This document shows, piece after piece, positions 10,686 to 23,390 of a stretch of 64,000 nt of DNA. Positions within the stretch are counted from its first letter, which is position 1, and each line of letters starts with the position of its first letter. The position numbers were made by a program, and so were the translations under genes. The notes beneath the pieces are model-generated. The model ran no database searches, had not been told where the DNA came from, and was given only the letters and a program-made list of their open reading frames with translations. This stretch comes from Hydractinia symbiolongicarpus (Eukaryota; Cnidaria; Hydrozoa; Anthoathecata; Hydractiniidae), in contig NC_079879.1 of assembly GCF_029227915.1 (NCBI RefSeq), forward strand, positions 12,338,001 to 12,402,000. The letters are read 5' to 3'.

Positions 10686-13343
10686 CGTAGTCCAGCAACG
10701 CGTTGGAATTTTGGCATTTAATGCGTTCACGTTTTTAGAAACAAGCTTTTTCGAAAACATCAGCTTAACAACCCAAGCAAATATCATTGTGAACGATATA
10801 AAAAAGCCGGTGCCGAAATTGCAGACTTGATATAAAAATTGTCAACTATTCACTGTCGAATTTAATTTGACAAGCGTTTAACCAATTTTATTAACATTTT
10901 TAAATTTCCGAAGTTAATTTTTGAGCAAAACCTCTGTTGCTTAGCATAGGCCAATCCCTCAGATTTGCGCTTTTTATGATGTTCGGGGGGTATTTTAGGG
11001 ACAAAACGTCTTTAAAGCTTAATTAGCACCACTACACACTGTCTAAACTTGACCCAGTGTAATTATATCCTTAACTTTTGTGACTGCTATAACATTTTAC
11101 CCATTTAGCTCATAATAAGCATGACGTCAACAACTTTAAGCTTGATTGTGTTTTTCGCAAAAGTATACCCCGCCTGGTTAACCCATATTCAATTTCATAT
11201 TAACCTAAAAAAGTATTACCCACTTCATCCATTAAATACCTAGCAATAACATTTTGGCATTTCTTATGACAATAGCGAAAAATTTAAAGATGTCCCAAGT
11301 TATTTGTCATGCAAAATTATTCATCGACTTTGAGTGAAAAATGTTTGAGAAATTCAAGATTAGGAGTGACGGGAGACTGGTTGTCTTTCCAACATCATAG
11401 TTAAAAAAAACTGCGATTATCAATGATATTTCACGCATGTTATCTTTGAATATTGGTTAACCCCCACCCCTTTTCTGTATTGCACTGCTTCATGTTCAGC
11501 TGCTTGATAAAGAACGTTAATTCATATATGTAATAACCTGCACGCTTTTACATTTCGACAAGCCTTCCATTCTTCATTAAAGAAACATATAGCCGTTCTA
11601 TAATAATTATCGGCTGCAAAAAAGAAGTATTTTTGACCAAAAAAGCTAAAAAAGAAAATTTCACCTCTATAATTTTTTTTGTCACAAATGGGTCAGTCTT
11701 AAAATGGATTCGTTGTCGATGATGGTGATAAACTAGTGGAAGAATGTGTAAATTTAATTTCAAAGAATCTTTGAAATATAAGCCATTTCACTAAACTTAG
11801 ACTGAAATACCGTATTGAATCGTTGCTCGTATCATTACGGTACCTAAATTACCCTAGCTTTTTTAACATATCCAAATTAGCTACAAAATTATCGAGAAAA
11901 AGCTAACGCTAACTCCCACATAGTACAAAGTCATTTGAGCAGTTATGAATAACGTGGTGGATATTATGACATATTAAATCGAATAAAGGTTCTTTAAACA
12001 CCTGTTTTTGAATCTGGTAAAGACTCTCACCTAATTTTTTTTCTGCCATAACGACAACTTTTTACTAGTATGTAGTTGCAACTACTTGCCGCCCTTGTTT
12101 ACCCTGATACGACAGTTGTTCTTTCAAAGATAATACATATGCACCCCTTATTTTCCAAAGCGTTGATTAGCCCCAACACCAACCTTGACCCCAGGGTTGG
12201 TTCTCTTTTTATAACCCCGGGGTTGAGGTTGCACCAGCACGCGAAGTGCACAATGAAAGGATACGCAGTGCGTTTTATCTGACCATGTGTGCACATCCCA
12301 CCTCTGCAAGCTTCTATGCTAGGTTTAAAAGTTACATGCACATTCGATTTTGTTTCTAGTGGATTTTTTCAAGAGCAGCAAACAGTCTATAACTATTAGG
12401 ATCCGGAAAGAATAACAAAATATTTCCAGTTAAGTTTTTTAGTATATATTATACAGTGAAATACGGCTGAATTTCTTGCTACATTCTACCTCACTATAAA
12501 TTAGATTGTATTTATACTGTTTTGCATGCACAATTGATACTTTCAAAACGTTTAAAATGCAATCAAATAAGCAATCCAAAAATGAAGTTATAGTTCAAGG
12601 ATTAATCAGTTACATGCGGGTAAAACAGACAAAAATCATTTGTCAATAACTACTATAATGGGTCTTTCAAAAATGCATACGTACTATAAATCGTCAATCT
12701 TATACTCCATTGTATGCTTTGCTTTTGACTTACCCCTTTCCCGAACGCACAGATCACCCCTTCCCGAAAAATCAACTTAATGATTTTTGATTATAACATG
12801 TTACTTGAAAAAAGGACAATATGGGTAACTGCGGCAGGTCTAAGGTGTTAAAGTTGAAATAACTTCGAAGCTGTACTACTTAAGTAGTTTGTTTACACGA
12901 AATCAAGTAGCACAGCACGAAACGCAAGATTTCGCTCAGCAAAAAAATCTTTTTTATTCACGCCTGGCGGACTAAGAGCCGCCCCTTATGGGGCGGCAAT
13001 TAACTTATTTTTTCACTTGGTTAAGGGGTTCAGAAATTTTAATGATTATTTTCACTTTTAGTATGTTTACCATAAGTATTTAAAGTGCGGTTTTTGATAT
13101 ATCCTTAGTAGCTATGTGGACCAATGTGGGGGTTTAAGATCACTAAGATTTAAAAGAGGACTGTATTTTATGAACCGAATGTAAAATCTGAATATTTGCA
13201 CAGCCATATGGCTTTTACATGTGCCGTCAGTGGTCGTTGTAATCCGCAGAATACATGTGTTTGAAGACTTTACCGAACAGTAGCCTTCAAATAGACGGCG
13301 GGTCATAATAAACAAGATGCTAGGAAATTATAATATATAAAAA
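10686..13343. other. AMT 3' flank and intergenic DNA
   Basis: No further exon is recognised after the transporter stop, and the poly(A) site was not determined. A fold-back element with CCAACCTTGACCCC / GGGGTTGAGGTTG arms lies at 12174-12236. The remainder is AT-rich and featureless to me. Confidence 0.4.
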
Positions 13344-13469
13344 CTAGTCGTTAACCCGTGGAAAAATCCACGGGTTCGCCCGTCGCAGCTAAGCTACCAT
13401 TTTGCGTGACAGACAGGCGGACGGGCGGACGGACGGACGGACAGACGTATACGGGCATTATAATATAGA
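13344..13469 (-). mobile_element. Small non-autonomous Helitron
   Basis: Read on the minus strand it begins A|TCTATATTATAATGCCCGT at 13469 and ends with hairpin CCCGTGGATTTTTCCACGGG followed by TTAACGACTAG|T at 13344. The TC start, terminal hairpin, CTAG end and A/T flanks are the Helitron pattern. Its interior has an expanded GGAC/GGCGGAC stretch. At 126 bp it cannot encode the Rep/helicase. Confidence 0.8.
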
Positions 13470-14374
13470 TAGTTATTTTCTAAAAGATATTGTTTACTCG
13501 ACTTCTTCCAACAGTGATAATTGTGATTCAGACATTTTTCCAAATTTAATAAACAGGGGATGTCCGAAAAAGAGCAAGGCGGGGGTTTGGAGAAAACAAG
13601 ATGTTTTAATAATAATTTAAGCAATAGGCGACCGGCAGGCTAAAAATTGGAAATTAAAATAACCCAGGCTAATATGGACAATATCATTCTCGACCCCAGA
13701 GCTCTTTGACATAAACCTAGGTTTTAATCTCGAAGAGCTCTGGATACAAGAATGGGATAATACATACCAGCAGGTTAAAAACACAATTTTTTTAAGATTC
13801 TTTTTTTGTATTAAATAAATAATAATATTGTGTTGCAAAAACAGAGCAAGTAAAAGGTGAAATTTTTGTCATATTTGAATATAGCGCTTGGCGAATGTAT
13901 AGCCACTTTGAGGCTAAATACCCTAATTGACGCTGATATGGAAAAGGGAGATGCTTATAAAAAAAATTCATTTTCTTTTTTAAAATTCTGTTTTTTATAT
14001 TCTGAAATCTGTAGTAAAAAAATTAAAACAATGGCAAGGTTGTATTTTGGCTAATTTTTTTTTCCTGACAAAAACACAATGATAACCAAAAGGCATCTTT
14101 TGAGGCAGGGTTAGAATAATTGGATTGCATGTCAATGAACAGTAATATAAATAAAAATTATAAAATATAAAAACAAAATTAGAAATAATTTCCAACTGAA
14201 CATCTAAAAACAATAAATACACCTCAAAAACATTTTACAGTTTATATAAATATATGACGTTTAGTGGGGCTGTTGGCTTAGAAGCAGCAGAGAAAAAAGA
14301 AAACATAGTCCTAGGCTTCTGTATTTATAGGTTTTCAAATTAGTGATTTGAAAATATTTGAGTCAACAAATGTC
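13470..14374. other. Non-coding spacer with fold-back element
   Basis: A fold-back element at 13690-13756 has arms CTCGACCCCAGAGCTCTT and AAGAGCTCTGGAT, related to one at 31792-31855. No gene is seen in the rest. Confidence 0.45.
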
Positions 14375-14467
14375 CCACCCTTTCCCTAATGTTTTTTGTC
14401 TTTTTGATTGGAGTGAAGACTTCATCTCTTGTATCAAGAAGGCAAAAAACCCTGGGGACGAGAGTGG
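14375..14467. mobile_element. Fold-back MITE downstream of the GPCR gene
   Basis: The outer arms (CCACCCTTTCCCTA / CCCTGGGGACGAGAGTGG) and inner arms (TTTTTTGTCTTTTTGAT / ATCAAGAAGGCAAAAAA) are inverted. It is the same family as 8706-8798 and lies 47 bp beyond the receptor stop codon, so it may be in the 3' UTR. Confidence 0.65.
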
Positions 14468-14513
14468 AAATATCGGTGTCAATTAAAATATTTGAACTAA
14501 TTTACATTAGGCG

Positions 14514-15614
14514 TCATAAAGACGAGTTACTGTTCATGATCACTATCTTATCATTCTTCTCCACTCTGTACATAACATGGGGTCTAATACGACGTCTAGA
14601 TCGTATGGGCACAAGATGTGGTAGCACACAAAATTGCGGCCACAAATCACGAACAGACTCTCGAAACTTTTTTATACGCGTGTAATAAATTATAGGATTA
14701 AACGCGCCGTGGGCGTGAGATATCCATAAAAACGCGAGATAACCGCGTGTATTAATTCGATCGTTAAATCCATTCAAAGCAAGATAGACATTCACTCCGC
14801 CAATGGGAACAGTGCATACGATAAACACTAATGAGAGAAGGAGAATAGTCGTCGAAGTTCGTGTCTTGTAACTGTAATCGATAAATAGTTTACCTTTCTT
14901 GTGCATGGCGGTGGGCGTGACGGGCGGGTGATTTTGAACACGAAAGCTGTTACGACGTAGCTTTCTTAATATACAATGATAGATTACTACGAGCACAAAA
15001 GACGGCACAAAAATAATAGCAGTACAGTAAAATATTGTGTAACTTGGATTAAATTGACTTTGTTCGTTAAAATCTAAAAGACATTGAACAAATCCACATT
15101 TATAAACAAAACGACCCCAACCAAAAACAGGCGGTAATGATAATACAATAACGACGAGCCACGACAAAGCTATAAATGCTTTTGCTTTAGGTGGCGTCAT
15201 GGTGTCTCTTCGTTTTACAATGATAAAATAACGATCTATCGATATAACCAAAAGTACAAACACTTTCTCAGCATTTACCAAGCTGTACACGACTCCACTC
15301 AACTTGCACATAACACTACCGAAGCGCCAGCTTTGCATATTTAATACAATGGCACTTAATGGTAAAGTAAACACACTTGTAACTAAATCCGCCAGTGCCA
15401 AATTAGCTAAAAGTAAATTAATACCAGATCTCATCGCAGCTCGTCGATAAATTATACCAAAAATCAATAAATTACCAGAGAGCGAGAGGATAAAAACCAC
15501 AGCGAGAATAAGTGTCAGAAAAACACGTACACCCGTCGATGGGTATGAATATATTTCATTTTCGGTATACTCTGTGAGATCAACAGATAGGTTTGATGTA
15601 GGAAATGATGGCAT
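14514..15614 (-). CDS. Class A GPCR, GPR45/GPR63-like orphan receptor
   Basis: One uninterrupted exon encodes 366 residues with seven hydrophobic segments starting at about residue 30. Class A marks are N48 (GNLL), LALAD with D76, C103 paired with an ECL2 cysteine (C173 or C178), DRY at 127-129, W152, P204 and NPIIY at 306-310. The third-loop/TM6 entry YKTRTSTTILLL and the tail RIKKF...RRRIRP...Y match my recollection of the vertebrate GPR45/GPR63 (PSP24) pair. The usual CWxP of TM6 reads CTVP (267-270), so the toggle tryptophan is a threonine. The retinal-lysine position holds histidine, so it is not an opsin. The C-terminus SSL fits a class I PDZ ligand. N8 is a possible glycosylation site. 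The ligand is unknown. Confidence 0.88.
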   Translation of the reverse strand: MPSFPTSNLSVDLTEYTENEIYSYPSTGVRVFLTLILAVVFILSLSGNLLIFGIIYRRAAMRSGINLLLANLALADLVTSVFTLPLSAIVLNMQSWRFGSVMCKLSGVVYSLVNAEKVFVLLVISIDRYFIIVKRRDTMTPPKAKAFIALSWLVVIVLSLPPVFGWGRFVYKCGFVQCLLDFNEQSQFNPSYTIFYCTAIIFVPSFVLVVIYHCILRKLRRNSFRVQNHPPVTPTAMHKKGKLFIDYSYKTRTSTTILLLSLVFIVCTVPIGGVNVYLALNGFNDRINTRGYLAFLWISHAHGAFNPIIYYTRIKKFRESVRDLWPQFCVLPHLVPIRSRRRIRPHVMYRVEKNDKIVIMNSNSSL

Positions 15615-18600
15615 ATGTGCAGTGTAGACTCACACGACTCATCTCTTGAACAATCTCATTAAACTTTTAATTCCGTCTTATATTTTTACACATTTTCTTC
15701 ACGTCTTATATACAATTAATTTAGTGGTGTAATTAGGTATTGTTCAACCAATCTACGATATAATTAAACGTTCATTAAGCTTTGAGGAGACTGACTCAAT
15801 GCCTGCTTTTAGATGATAAAGGTTTATTCACGATGACAATATTATCCGTCGCGCAGTTCTCGGATTAACAAACAACACGGGGCATAGTTCCTTTTAAATG
15901 GATAAAAATATTTTTCATGAGCATTTTACAATTCTTATCTATAAGTAGTAGTACCTACACAGTGCCGAGAAAAATATCGGAAATATTTTTTCAGTTACTA
16001 TGTTCTCGTATATATGCGAACAAAAGAATCATTGAACTTTAAATATTTTAGATGTTCGTTTGTTCCCGACAAGTCCTCGTTTTTCAAGAAAACTTTGTTG
16101 ATTAACTTTACTTAACAAATCAGAAAAGAAATGTAACCTTTTCGTACTGAAGAATTGAAATCAAGTAAGTTTCACTTCTTGAGTATAAAAATCAAAATCA
16201 CATGATTGGAGACGATCTATTAAAGAAATCCTTCCAGTGGCCCCTTCACGTCGTTTACAAACACTTATGGCTTTCCTTTAATTACTGGCCTCATTAAATT
16301 ACTGAACTCCGAGGAGTCGCGCCAATTCACATTTTATCGAGTAGTACTACGGTTTATCGAGTACTAGGAAAAACAGTATTATAATGAAAAAAACTTCTTA
16401 GATAAACCAACAAGGTCGAAAGATGATTTAAGCATACGCTTCTGCAAAACTATTATTTCGCTAGTGCAACTTTAGAAGAAATAAAAAATGAGAGCTTTTT
16501 TACTACCGAACTTCACCATGTTCATTTTTCTTTGGTGATTCCTGTTGAATCTTTCAGTGAAGATTGAGGACGAGTTTAAAATAATTTTACTCTCCAAAAA
16601 GAACTTTGGTTCATGACATGAAATATTTAAACGTAAAAGGATTTATGTGCGAATCCGTGGATTTTTCCACGGGCAACGACTAGTGCACAATTAGCTAGTG
16701 ACACGATCTCAATTACATTAGGAAACATCGACGGAGATGAATACTGTTTCCACAGAAAAAAAAATAATAACAAAAACCAAAGCTGCTACACAAAACAATG
16801 TCACAGATTTAAAAAAGACAGATGCTTGGACCTACCTGAAACTGCTAGCGCTCTTCCCTAGTAGGTATAACAAAAAATACATTTTAAAATCTCAAATGCG
16901 ATAAAGCTTTCAAAAAGAAAAGCCTAAAGAATAACAATAAAGATATTATATTGGATACTTATCGTGCAACTCTCTATCTTAAAAGACAACTTTTGGATAA
17001 TAAAAACACACACAAAATTATTCATGACATATAAAGCATTTTTGTTTTCCGCACTTCCCAAAAATATTGCCAGGAAATACAAAACTTCACAGAAAAAAGA
17101 TTAAACAAATTCAACTATCTTTTCATCTTCAAAACTTCATTTCGTTTGAACATCGATACACGACACGATAAATAAATACACCAGGTAAACACTACGAAAT
17201 TTTTCTTTCATAAAAAAAAACATTCAGTTTTTTCTTTCCTTTATTATCTATATTCTTTATTGTACAACCTTTCTTATCAAAACATTAAAATCTCCACATA
17301 TAGCATACAGCTGGAAATTTCGCCCCAGATTTCTTTTTACTCTGTAGAAACAACAACAAAAATTATTATAAATAACTTTATGATTCTTTTCTTTTTTTTT
17401 TCACTTGTAAAACTTTTCTTTTAGCTGGAGAAAATAACAGACAATTCAAACAAAAAATTCTTACGAAATAAAAATAGATTGTGAAAATGCAGGTGCGATC
17501 ACACGTTGAGACTAAAAACGAGGCAAAAATCTGACACAACGAGACAAATATCTAAACAAAAGAAAAGATAACGGCTTGGAGCATAACTTTTCCCCGTTTC
17601 GGTTCTCTCTTCCATTTTCTACTTTTCCTTACTTTTTCTTTCGCGCATGCGCACACTTCTTTCGGCACCCGCATATTCCCGCACATTTTGAACTACAAGA
17701 AATTGGTATCTTATGTGCTTCAGAAAAACAACATCGCAAGAAGCAGAATATAGAAATACCCTAACTTAATGCAATAAAAATAACTTCGCTTCAAACGATG
17801 AATAATTCATTCCAGTAGTAAAAAGAGAAAGAATATGCGACTGTTTTTCTTTTAACAAGCATTCTGGTCTTTACACTTTCACGAGTACGCGATGTTGTAC
17901 GATGAATTATTAAAGTTTTTGTATTGTTTGTTGGTTGAAAATAAACAGCAGCATGTGGGACGTACTGAAAAAGCAAACAAAAGCCAACCTAATATTTTCA
18001 GACATAAAAGCAGCTAAAAACTTTATTTTGGGAGATAGATCCATAACCTCGTCTTCGTTGCATGTTTTTTTACAAGCATAAAGCTCATAAGCAAATCCAA
18101 ATCTATGGCTTAGATTGAGAAATTTTTTAAGCATATACTAAGCATATTGTTCAGCCTTTGTAAATCATTCTTATGTGTGTGTGTGTGTGTTTTTAGACAG
18201 TAATAAAGGTTAATTATTACCACTACAGTGTCTAAACTCAGTTTTGTGTAACTTCACATTTTGTGTGACCGTTTTTTTCAAAGTTAAAAATAAGACTATT
18301 TCATCTTATTCATGAGGCAACGTTTAAGTTTTGTTTCTCTACTATGTTACCATAACGTTAGCATATACGCTAAGCATAATTGTGTTTTTCCCATAAACGC
18401 TTCCCAGTTTGATTTTGGATTTTCACTTGGTTATAAAAAATCAAACCAATTTAAGATCTAGAAAATTAAAGGGTTACGAATTGTAGTTACCATGTCTTTT
18501 CTATTACAAAAATATACAATAATAAAGTATTTCCTTTGAAGATCAAACATCACATGTATTTGCACTTATTTTATTTCTCATTGCTTTAAATTCTCCTACC

Positions 18601-20277
18601 ACTTTCAAAATACGAGTTTTGCAAAAGAGAGTATCCACACCACATCTGTTCCTTGATAAAAAAATGTATAAAATTCCTTCTTTTATTTCATTGCCAATTG
18701 TAAATAAAGTTAAATAATTTTTTTTGGTGTTGTTTTGAGATTGTGAAATATTTAAATGAAGATATGATTAGTGTCATAACAAGGTGTGCAAATACCGTGT
18801 CTCCTAAAAAACTACTGTGTATTTGCATAATCTTTTATGTGAACACAACAAAACACGAATATTTGAACAAGGTAACTGCTAAATGTTTTTTTTTTAATAA
18901 TTTCAAGGTTTTTAAGGTTTTGTTTGACATTTTCGAGTGGTTTTTAAAAATTCTTATTATATATTTTGGCAATATTTGAATGCTCAAGAGAGCACACAGT
19001 CACAAAAAATAACTAATACATTAATGCAAAAATAAACCCAATAAAGGCAGTACTGAACGTATACAGAATGTCTGGTTCCACCCAGTTTTAATAAATTGTT
19101 TCAATTATAGTGATTAGTTGCAAGATTGAAGTGAATTCTCATAACAAAGTACATAAATAAATGTAAAAAAGGTTGTTTGGGCTCCATATTGCTTTGAAAT
19201 TTTTGCAAGAGATATTCTGGAAAATTGAGGACAGAAGAAAAAAACGGGATACATACAAAAGAAGCTAGTGTTCATTATTAGTACACATAATACAAGAATT
19301 CGTAAATCATTCATTTCCCCCGAACGCACACACTATACACGCAATTTCCACTGACTCGAATATGTTATAAAATAGGTAACAGAACTAGCTATAGCTAATC
19401 TAAAACTTTACAAAAATTTATGTCAAACAGCTATCTACTTCGTTTCATATATATAACTTGGTAGTAAAGTGACTTGGAACATATAGCTAGCTAAAACAAA
19501 AAAATGCTTAATTTTTTTTAAGACAATACACTTTTGACAGCATTCCATCCAGCAAAAAAGTGCAATCTATATAAAAAAACACAACTCACTTTAAATAATT
19601 AAAATTTGCCTTGTATTGTAGCACCAGGATTTGATTTAATTCAAGTGACTCCGTGCATATTGAGGTAGCTAATAAAAATGTTTGCATTTTCATGCTCTCT
19701 AAAGCTCTTAGAAGCAATGTTGAAAGTGGAAAGAATCTTCTGGTATGGCTGACCAATATATTGAAAGCCCAAAAACCTTATTAGTACCTAGAAACAACTT
19801 TGACACTGATTGTGAGCTATAAAGTTTAGTCTCAAAGTCAAGCCCTAACAGAAGAACGTACCATAGCTATGAATAAAAAAACTATGACGGCTTAAGTAAT
19901 GTATGAAGTCTATCCCACAGTCAAACCCTCATGGCAGACTATACCAGAAACAAATTTGATTGCATAAGTGAGCTATGAATGAACCCGAGACCTCTAACTT
20001 CTGATAGCATTTTCATTTCTCTTTGAAAATTTTTACACAAACTTGGTAAATCATACAGTTTTAAAACAGTGGGTAATTTTTTTATTTTAATTTATTTTAT
20101 TTTTTTACAGTGGCTAGATGCAGCATGATATGCCTATAAGAATTTTTTTAAAACAAAAAAAGGCTATTGTGAAAAAATATATTGATACAACCACTTCAAG
20201 TTTCATTTAAAACGAATGTCAATAAAAAATAAGGAGTTAAAACTCGTGAAAGCTGTACTTTTTTCTTCTTTATTGCA
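15615..20277. other. Large gene-free region
   Basis: The receptor's 5' flank comes first, with an out-of-frame ATG about 30 nt upstream of its start. A Helitron 3' end sits at 16638-16683 and a (GT)n run at about 18175-18190. No exon, tRNA or long repeat was recognised elsewhere; open frames do not exceed about 80 codons. Confidence 0.4.
16638..16683 (+). mobile_element. Helitron 3' terminus only
   Basis: TGCGAATCCGTGGATTTTTC leads into a hairpin and the end GGGCAACGACTAG|T at 16683. No matching TC-type 5' end is evident upstream, so the copy is truncated or its 5' half has diverged. Confidence 0.6.
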
Positions 20278-20402
20278 TCTATATCATAATACCCATATAC
20301 ATCTGTCTGTCATGCAAAACGGTAACCACAGTAGCCAGACACACAAATGTAGTAAATAAAGGACATGCGAACCTGCGGATCTATCCACAGGCCACGGACT
20401 AG
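20278..20402 (+). mobile_element. Small non-autonomous Helitron (diverged)
   Basis: It starts A|TCTATATCATAATACCCAT and ends CCACGGACTAG|T at 20402. The terminal hairpin is damaged (CCTGCGGATCTATCCACAGG). At 125 bp it matches the 62880-63003 copy in length. Confidence 0.7.
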
Positions 20403-22345
20403 TATTCGTAAATTAGTATATCTGCTGGCTCAGCCTGAAGCCTAATATCTTCAGGAAATAATGAAGAAAATATGTATAGATAACACACTGACTGAAAAAT
20501 CCATCTGTTTGAACAGCAAAAAAGGTTTACTGCCACGTTATTGCATTATCTACTATCAATTCTTATTATGAAATAAGTAGAATAATGTAGTCAACCACAT
20601 TAACTAGCCAAGAAACTAATAACTCAATTTCACAAATCTATAAGTACTCTTCACCTTTAATTCATACATTTATGGCTGTTTTTAGCAAAGTGAATGACCA
20701 TGTTTTAGCATTTGTGATGACCTTTTTTTTAAGTTTACTGTAAAATGTCACTTCTGGGTAGGAAAGTCCATCTTGAAAAGGTAACTTTTTACCCTATTAT
20801 GATCATTTTTAGGTATAATCAAGTTTCAGAGAATCTTCAATTTATCTCTGTGATACACAGGGATAACGCATAATGAAGTTTCTCACAAACGTGACATTTT
20901 TCTAATTAGTGCCTTGTAAGAAGTACACAAAAACAAAATCCATTATGTTTGAAGTTAAAGTTTTTGATTTCTGTTGTCTTTTTGATGACCCAATTCTTTA
21001 AATAGTTAGCTTTAAGAATTATATAAATAAATTAAATTTTCCAAATTTGTATAAAGCTACAGTTTAATTAAAGTACATAGGCCCAGAAAAAAAAATCACA
21101 TTATTGGCTGGTTGCACCCAAGATTTAATTCATTGCAAAGATTTAAAGAATGAATAAATCTACAATACACTCAATCATAGTGCAGTATTTTTCCTGTGCG
21201 GGCAGAAATGGAGGTAACTTTTTTTCTTCTTTTTAAAAGTGACAGACAGACACACGGAACTGGTGTGTTATTATATAGATAAACCAACCTAGAATTTAAA
21301 ATATAAAACACAGATGACTAAAGACATTATACGTGGAAAGATAACACTTTGAACATTGAAAGGGTGACATCACAATACGAAACGACATATAGCTAATGTT
21401 GATTTAACAGTACATTTAGATGCAATCGTAAATTGAAGCTCTATTCGCCAATGCAAAGTCATTGAGATTATTTGTGCCTATCTAGCGTCGATCTAGAACC
21501 CCAAACACATTAAATTGTCGACCGCAGCAACGAGAAATATATCTTTGTTTGTATGACATTCGTTGCTAAAGATAACGGAGGTAACTTTTCCGCTTAGTTT
21601 GTTTACATTTTTGCCTCCATTTCTCGCTCCATTGGGCGTTATGTAATCATTTAGATGCGTTCGCAAGTAAATATCGGGACTGTGATTCCATGTATTTTAC
21701 ACAAGTACCAATATGTTAGTTATAAAAACAAGATAGCTACAATCATTCAAGTATTTGCAGAAAATAAAAAAAAATAACAATTTTGATGTGCTAGCTATGC
21801 ACCTAGTTAGCTACGAGTCTTACACTAAAAACATAGATTGTGATTAGTGCAGCTGCTATACCTTACCGAAGTGCTAAGATACTTTCATATTCACTATCTT
21901 TTGTTTTTAATTTAGAATTTGTGAGAAATTGGATTATCATATAGAATCTTATGTGACAGAAATGACTTAAAGAACACCCTTCTTGTACATCATTTTTATC
22001 TAAGAGATAAAAAAATAATCAAATATAAATATTTTTTACCTAGCTACTTGTTTTCTTATCGTTCTGCCACCACCCAATGGAAAAAAACCCGACCATGTTT
22101 TTTGTTATCATGCGTACAGCTACCATCTTTTGTATTTCAGTTTCGCTTTCATTTCGGAAATGCAATTGAGGACCGCCCCTCCACCCCTCCAACAATAAAA
22201 GACCCAAACTTAGGTATCACATTTATACTCAGATTGTGAAAAAATAGTCTATAGCCCGTATGAAGCTTGTTATATATATATCCCCAACATTATTATCAAT
22301 ATTGTTATCAAACTTATCAAAAATATTTTTGCGATTTGTTTTCAA
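20403..22345. other. Gene-free region
   Basis: A Helitron-like 5' end reading minus (TCTATATAATAACACACC, then GTCTGTCTGTCAC) lies at about 21240-21281. No other feature was recognised. Confidence 0.4.
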
Positions 22346-22346
22346 C

Positions 22347-22800
22347 ACTAAAGCTTGGTTCCCACCTAGCTCAAACTAGCGGTAACTAGCGCTAACGAGC
22401 GGTAACTTTTTTGAGCGGTAACTAGCAGTAACTTTTTTATGTTTCCACATAGCTATAGCTAACAGTGATTATTGTTAATCTTTATGTTTATTTCTTTTTC
22501 TAACTTCAATTTTTTGAAGTTCCAGTTGAAGGCATGGCTTCAAAGGAAGAAGATTTAGCTTTACTTGGGTATTTTTTTTATTTTTGATGAAGAGAAAAAG
22601 AAAAAGAGAGTTTGTGGTTTCGAGATATTTACAAAAAAAGAGAAGAGCAGGGATTTTTCCATAATAATTATACTCCTTCTTAGATTTGTCGTACAGACAC
22701 GGATATTTTTCCTCAGCTTCAGATAACTCTTCGTTTTCTTGAATACTGAGAGCTTGTCTTCTTATTTTTTCAGCCATTCGTTAAAACGGTTTTTACATAC
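22347..22800 (-). mobile_element. Harbinger-like element remnant with MADF frame (copy A)
   Basis: The terminal sequence AAGCTTGGTTCCCACCTAGC at 22351-22370 is the inverse of the end of copy B near 31371-31390 (GCCAGGTGAGAACCAAGTTT). GCGGTAAC repeats lie just inside. A minus-strand frame, 22777 to 22475, has a MADF-domain start (NEELSEAEEKYPCLYDKSKK). MADF/Myb-like proteins accompany transposases in PIF/Harbinger elements, hence the suggestion. No DDE transposase and no second terminus were found. Confidence 0.4.
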
Positions 22801-23063
22801 AAAAAACGTCCTCGTGTCATAAAGATACAAGAAACTCTGAGGTCGAGGTTGGCGTGAAGCTAATGTAATTAATCTTTAGATTTTATGTTTTTTTAATGCA
22901 ATCTGTGCAGTTTACATGACACTATGACAAATTTTATTTTGTTTTTTAAAATGAGAATTCTAGTTGCTGTTTAAACCTAAAAATTAATACAACTAATACA
23001 ACTCAAATCTGTGGTGAAACTTACGGGGTTATTGTCAAACTAAGTGGTTAGTGCTTTGGAACA

Positions 23064-23123
23064 TCCTCGACCCCGGGGTTTGTTGCCTAATGTCAAAGCG
23101 AAAGGCAAGACCCTGGGGACGAG
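23064..23123. mobile_element. Fold-back MITE, short copy
   Basis: CCTCGACCCCGGGGTTTGTT at the left is mirrored by AAGACCCTGGGGACGAG at the right, with GCCTAATG / GAAAGGC inside. It is about 60 bp and belongs to the 8706 family. Confidence 0.6.
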
Positions 23124-23354
23124 TTTCTGCTTTGGAATAGTTCGCGCATTATTATGTTAGTTTTTTAATTTGAATTTAAACGTAAATATGTTTGTGGGAT
23201 TGAGTGAACAGTTGTCAAGTTTCCTCAAAGTATATGAGCTAAATTTTTACTGTAACACTGCGGCAAAAACAGAGTTAAATCCTGCGTGGTTGCATGACAT
23301 AAAGGGCCTGCTGGTAATACTGTGGAAAACAACAATTTTTTTAATGGATGTGTT

Positions 23355-23360
23355 TTTATT
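23355..23360 (-). terminator. Polyadenylation signal of the secreted protein gene
   Basis: AATAAA on the minus strand begins 31 nt past the stop codon at 23391, implying a very short 3' UTR of about 50 nt. Confidence 0.55.
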
Positions 23361-23390
23361 TATGCAATACAAAATTACATTTTCTTAAAG

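Noticed and set aside
13402-13624. Open frames on both strands
   Set aside because: They begin in the GGAC repeat of a small Helitron and show no coding character.
14514-15614. Opsin
   Set aside because: The retinal-binding lysine position six residues before NPxxY is histidine, and the tail matches GPR45/GPR63 better.
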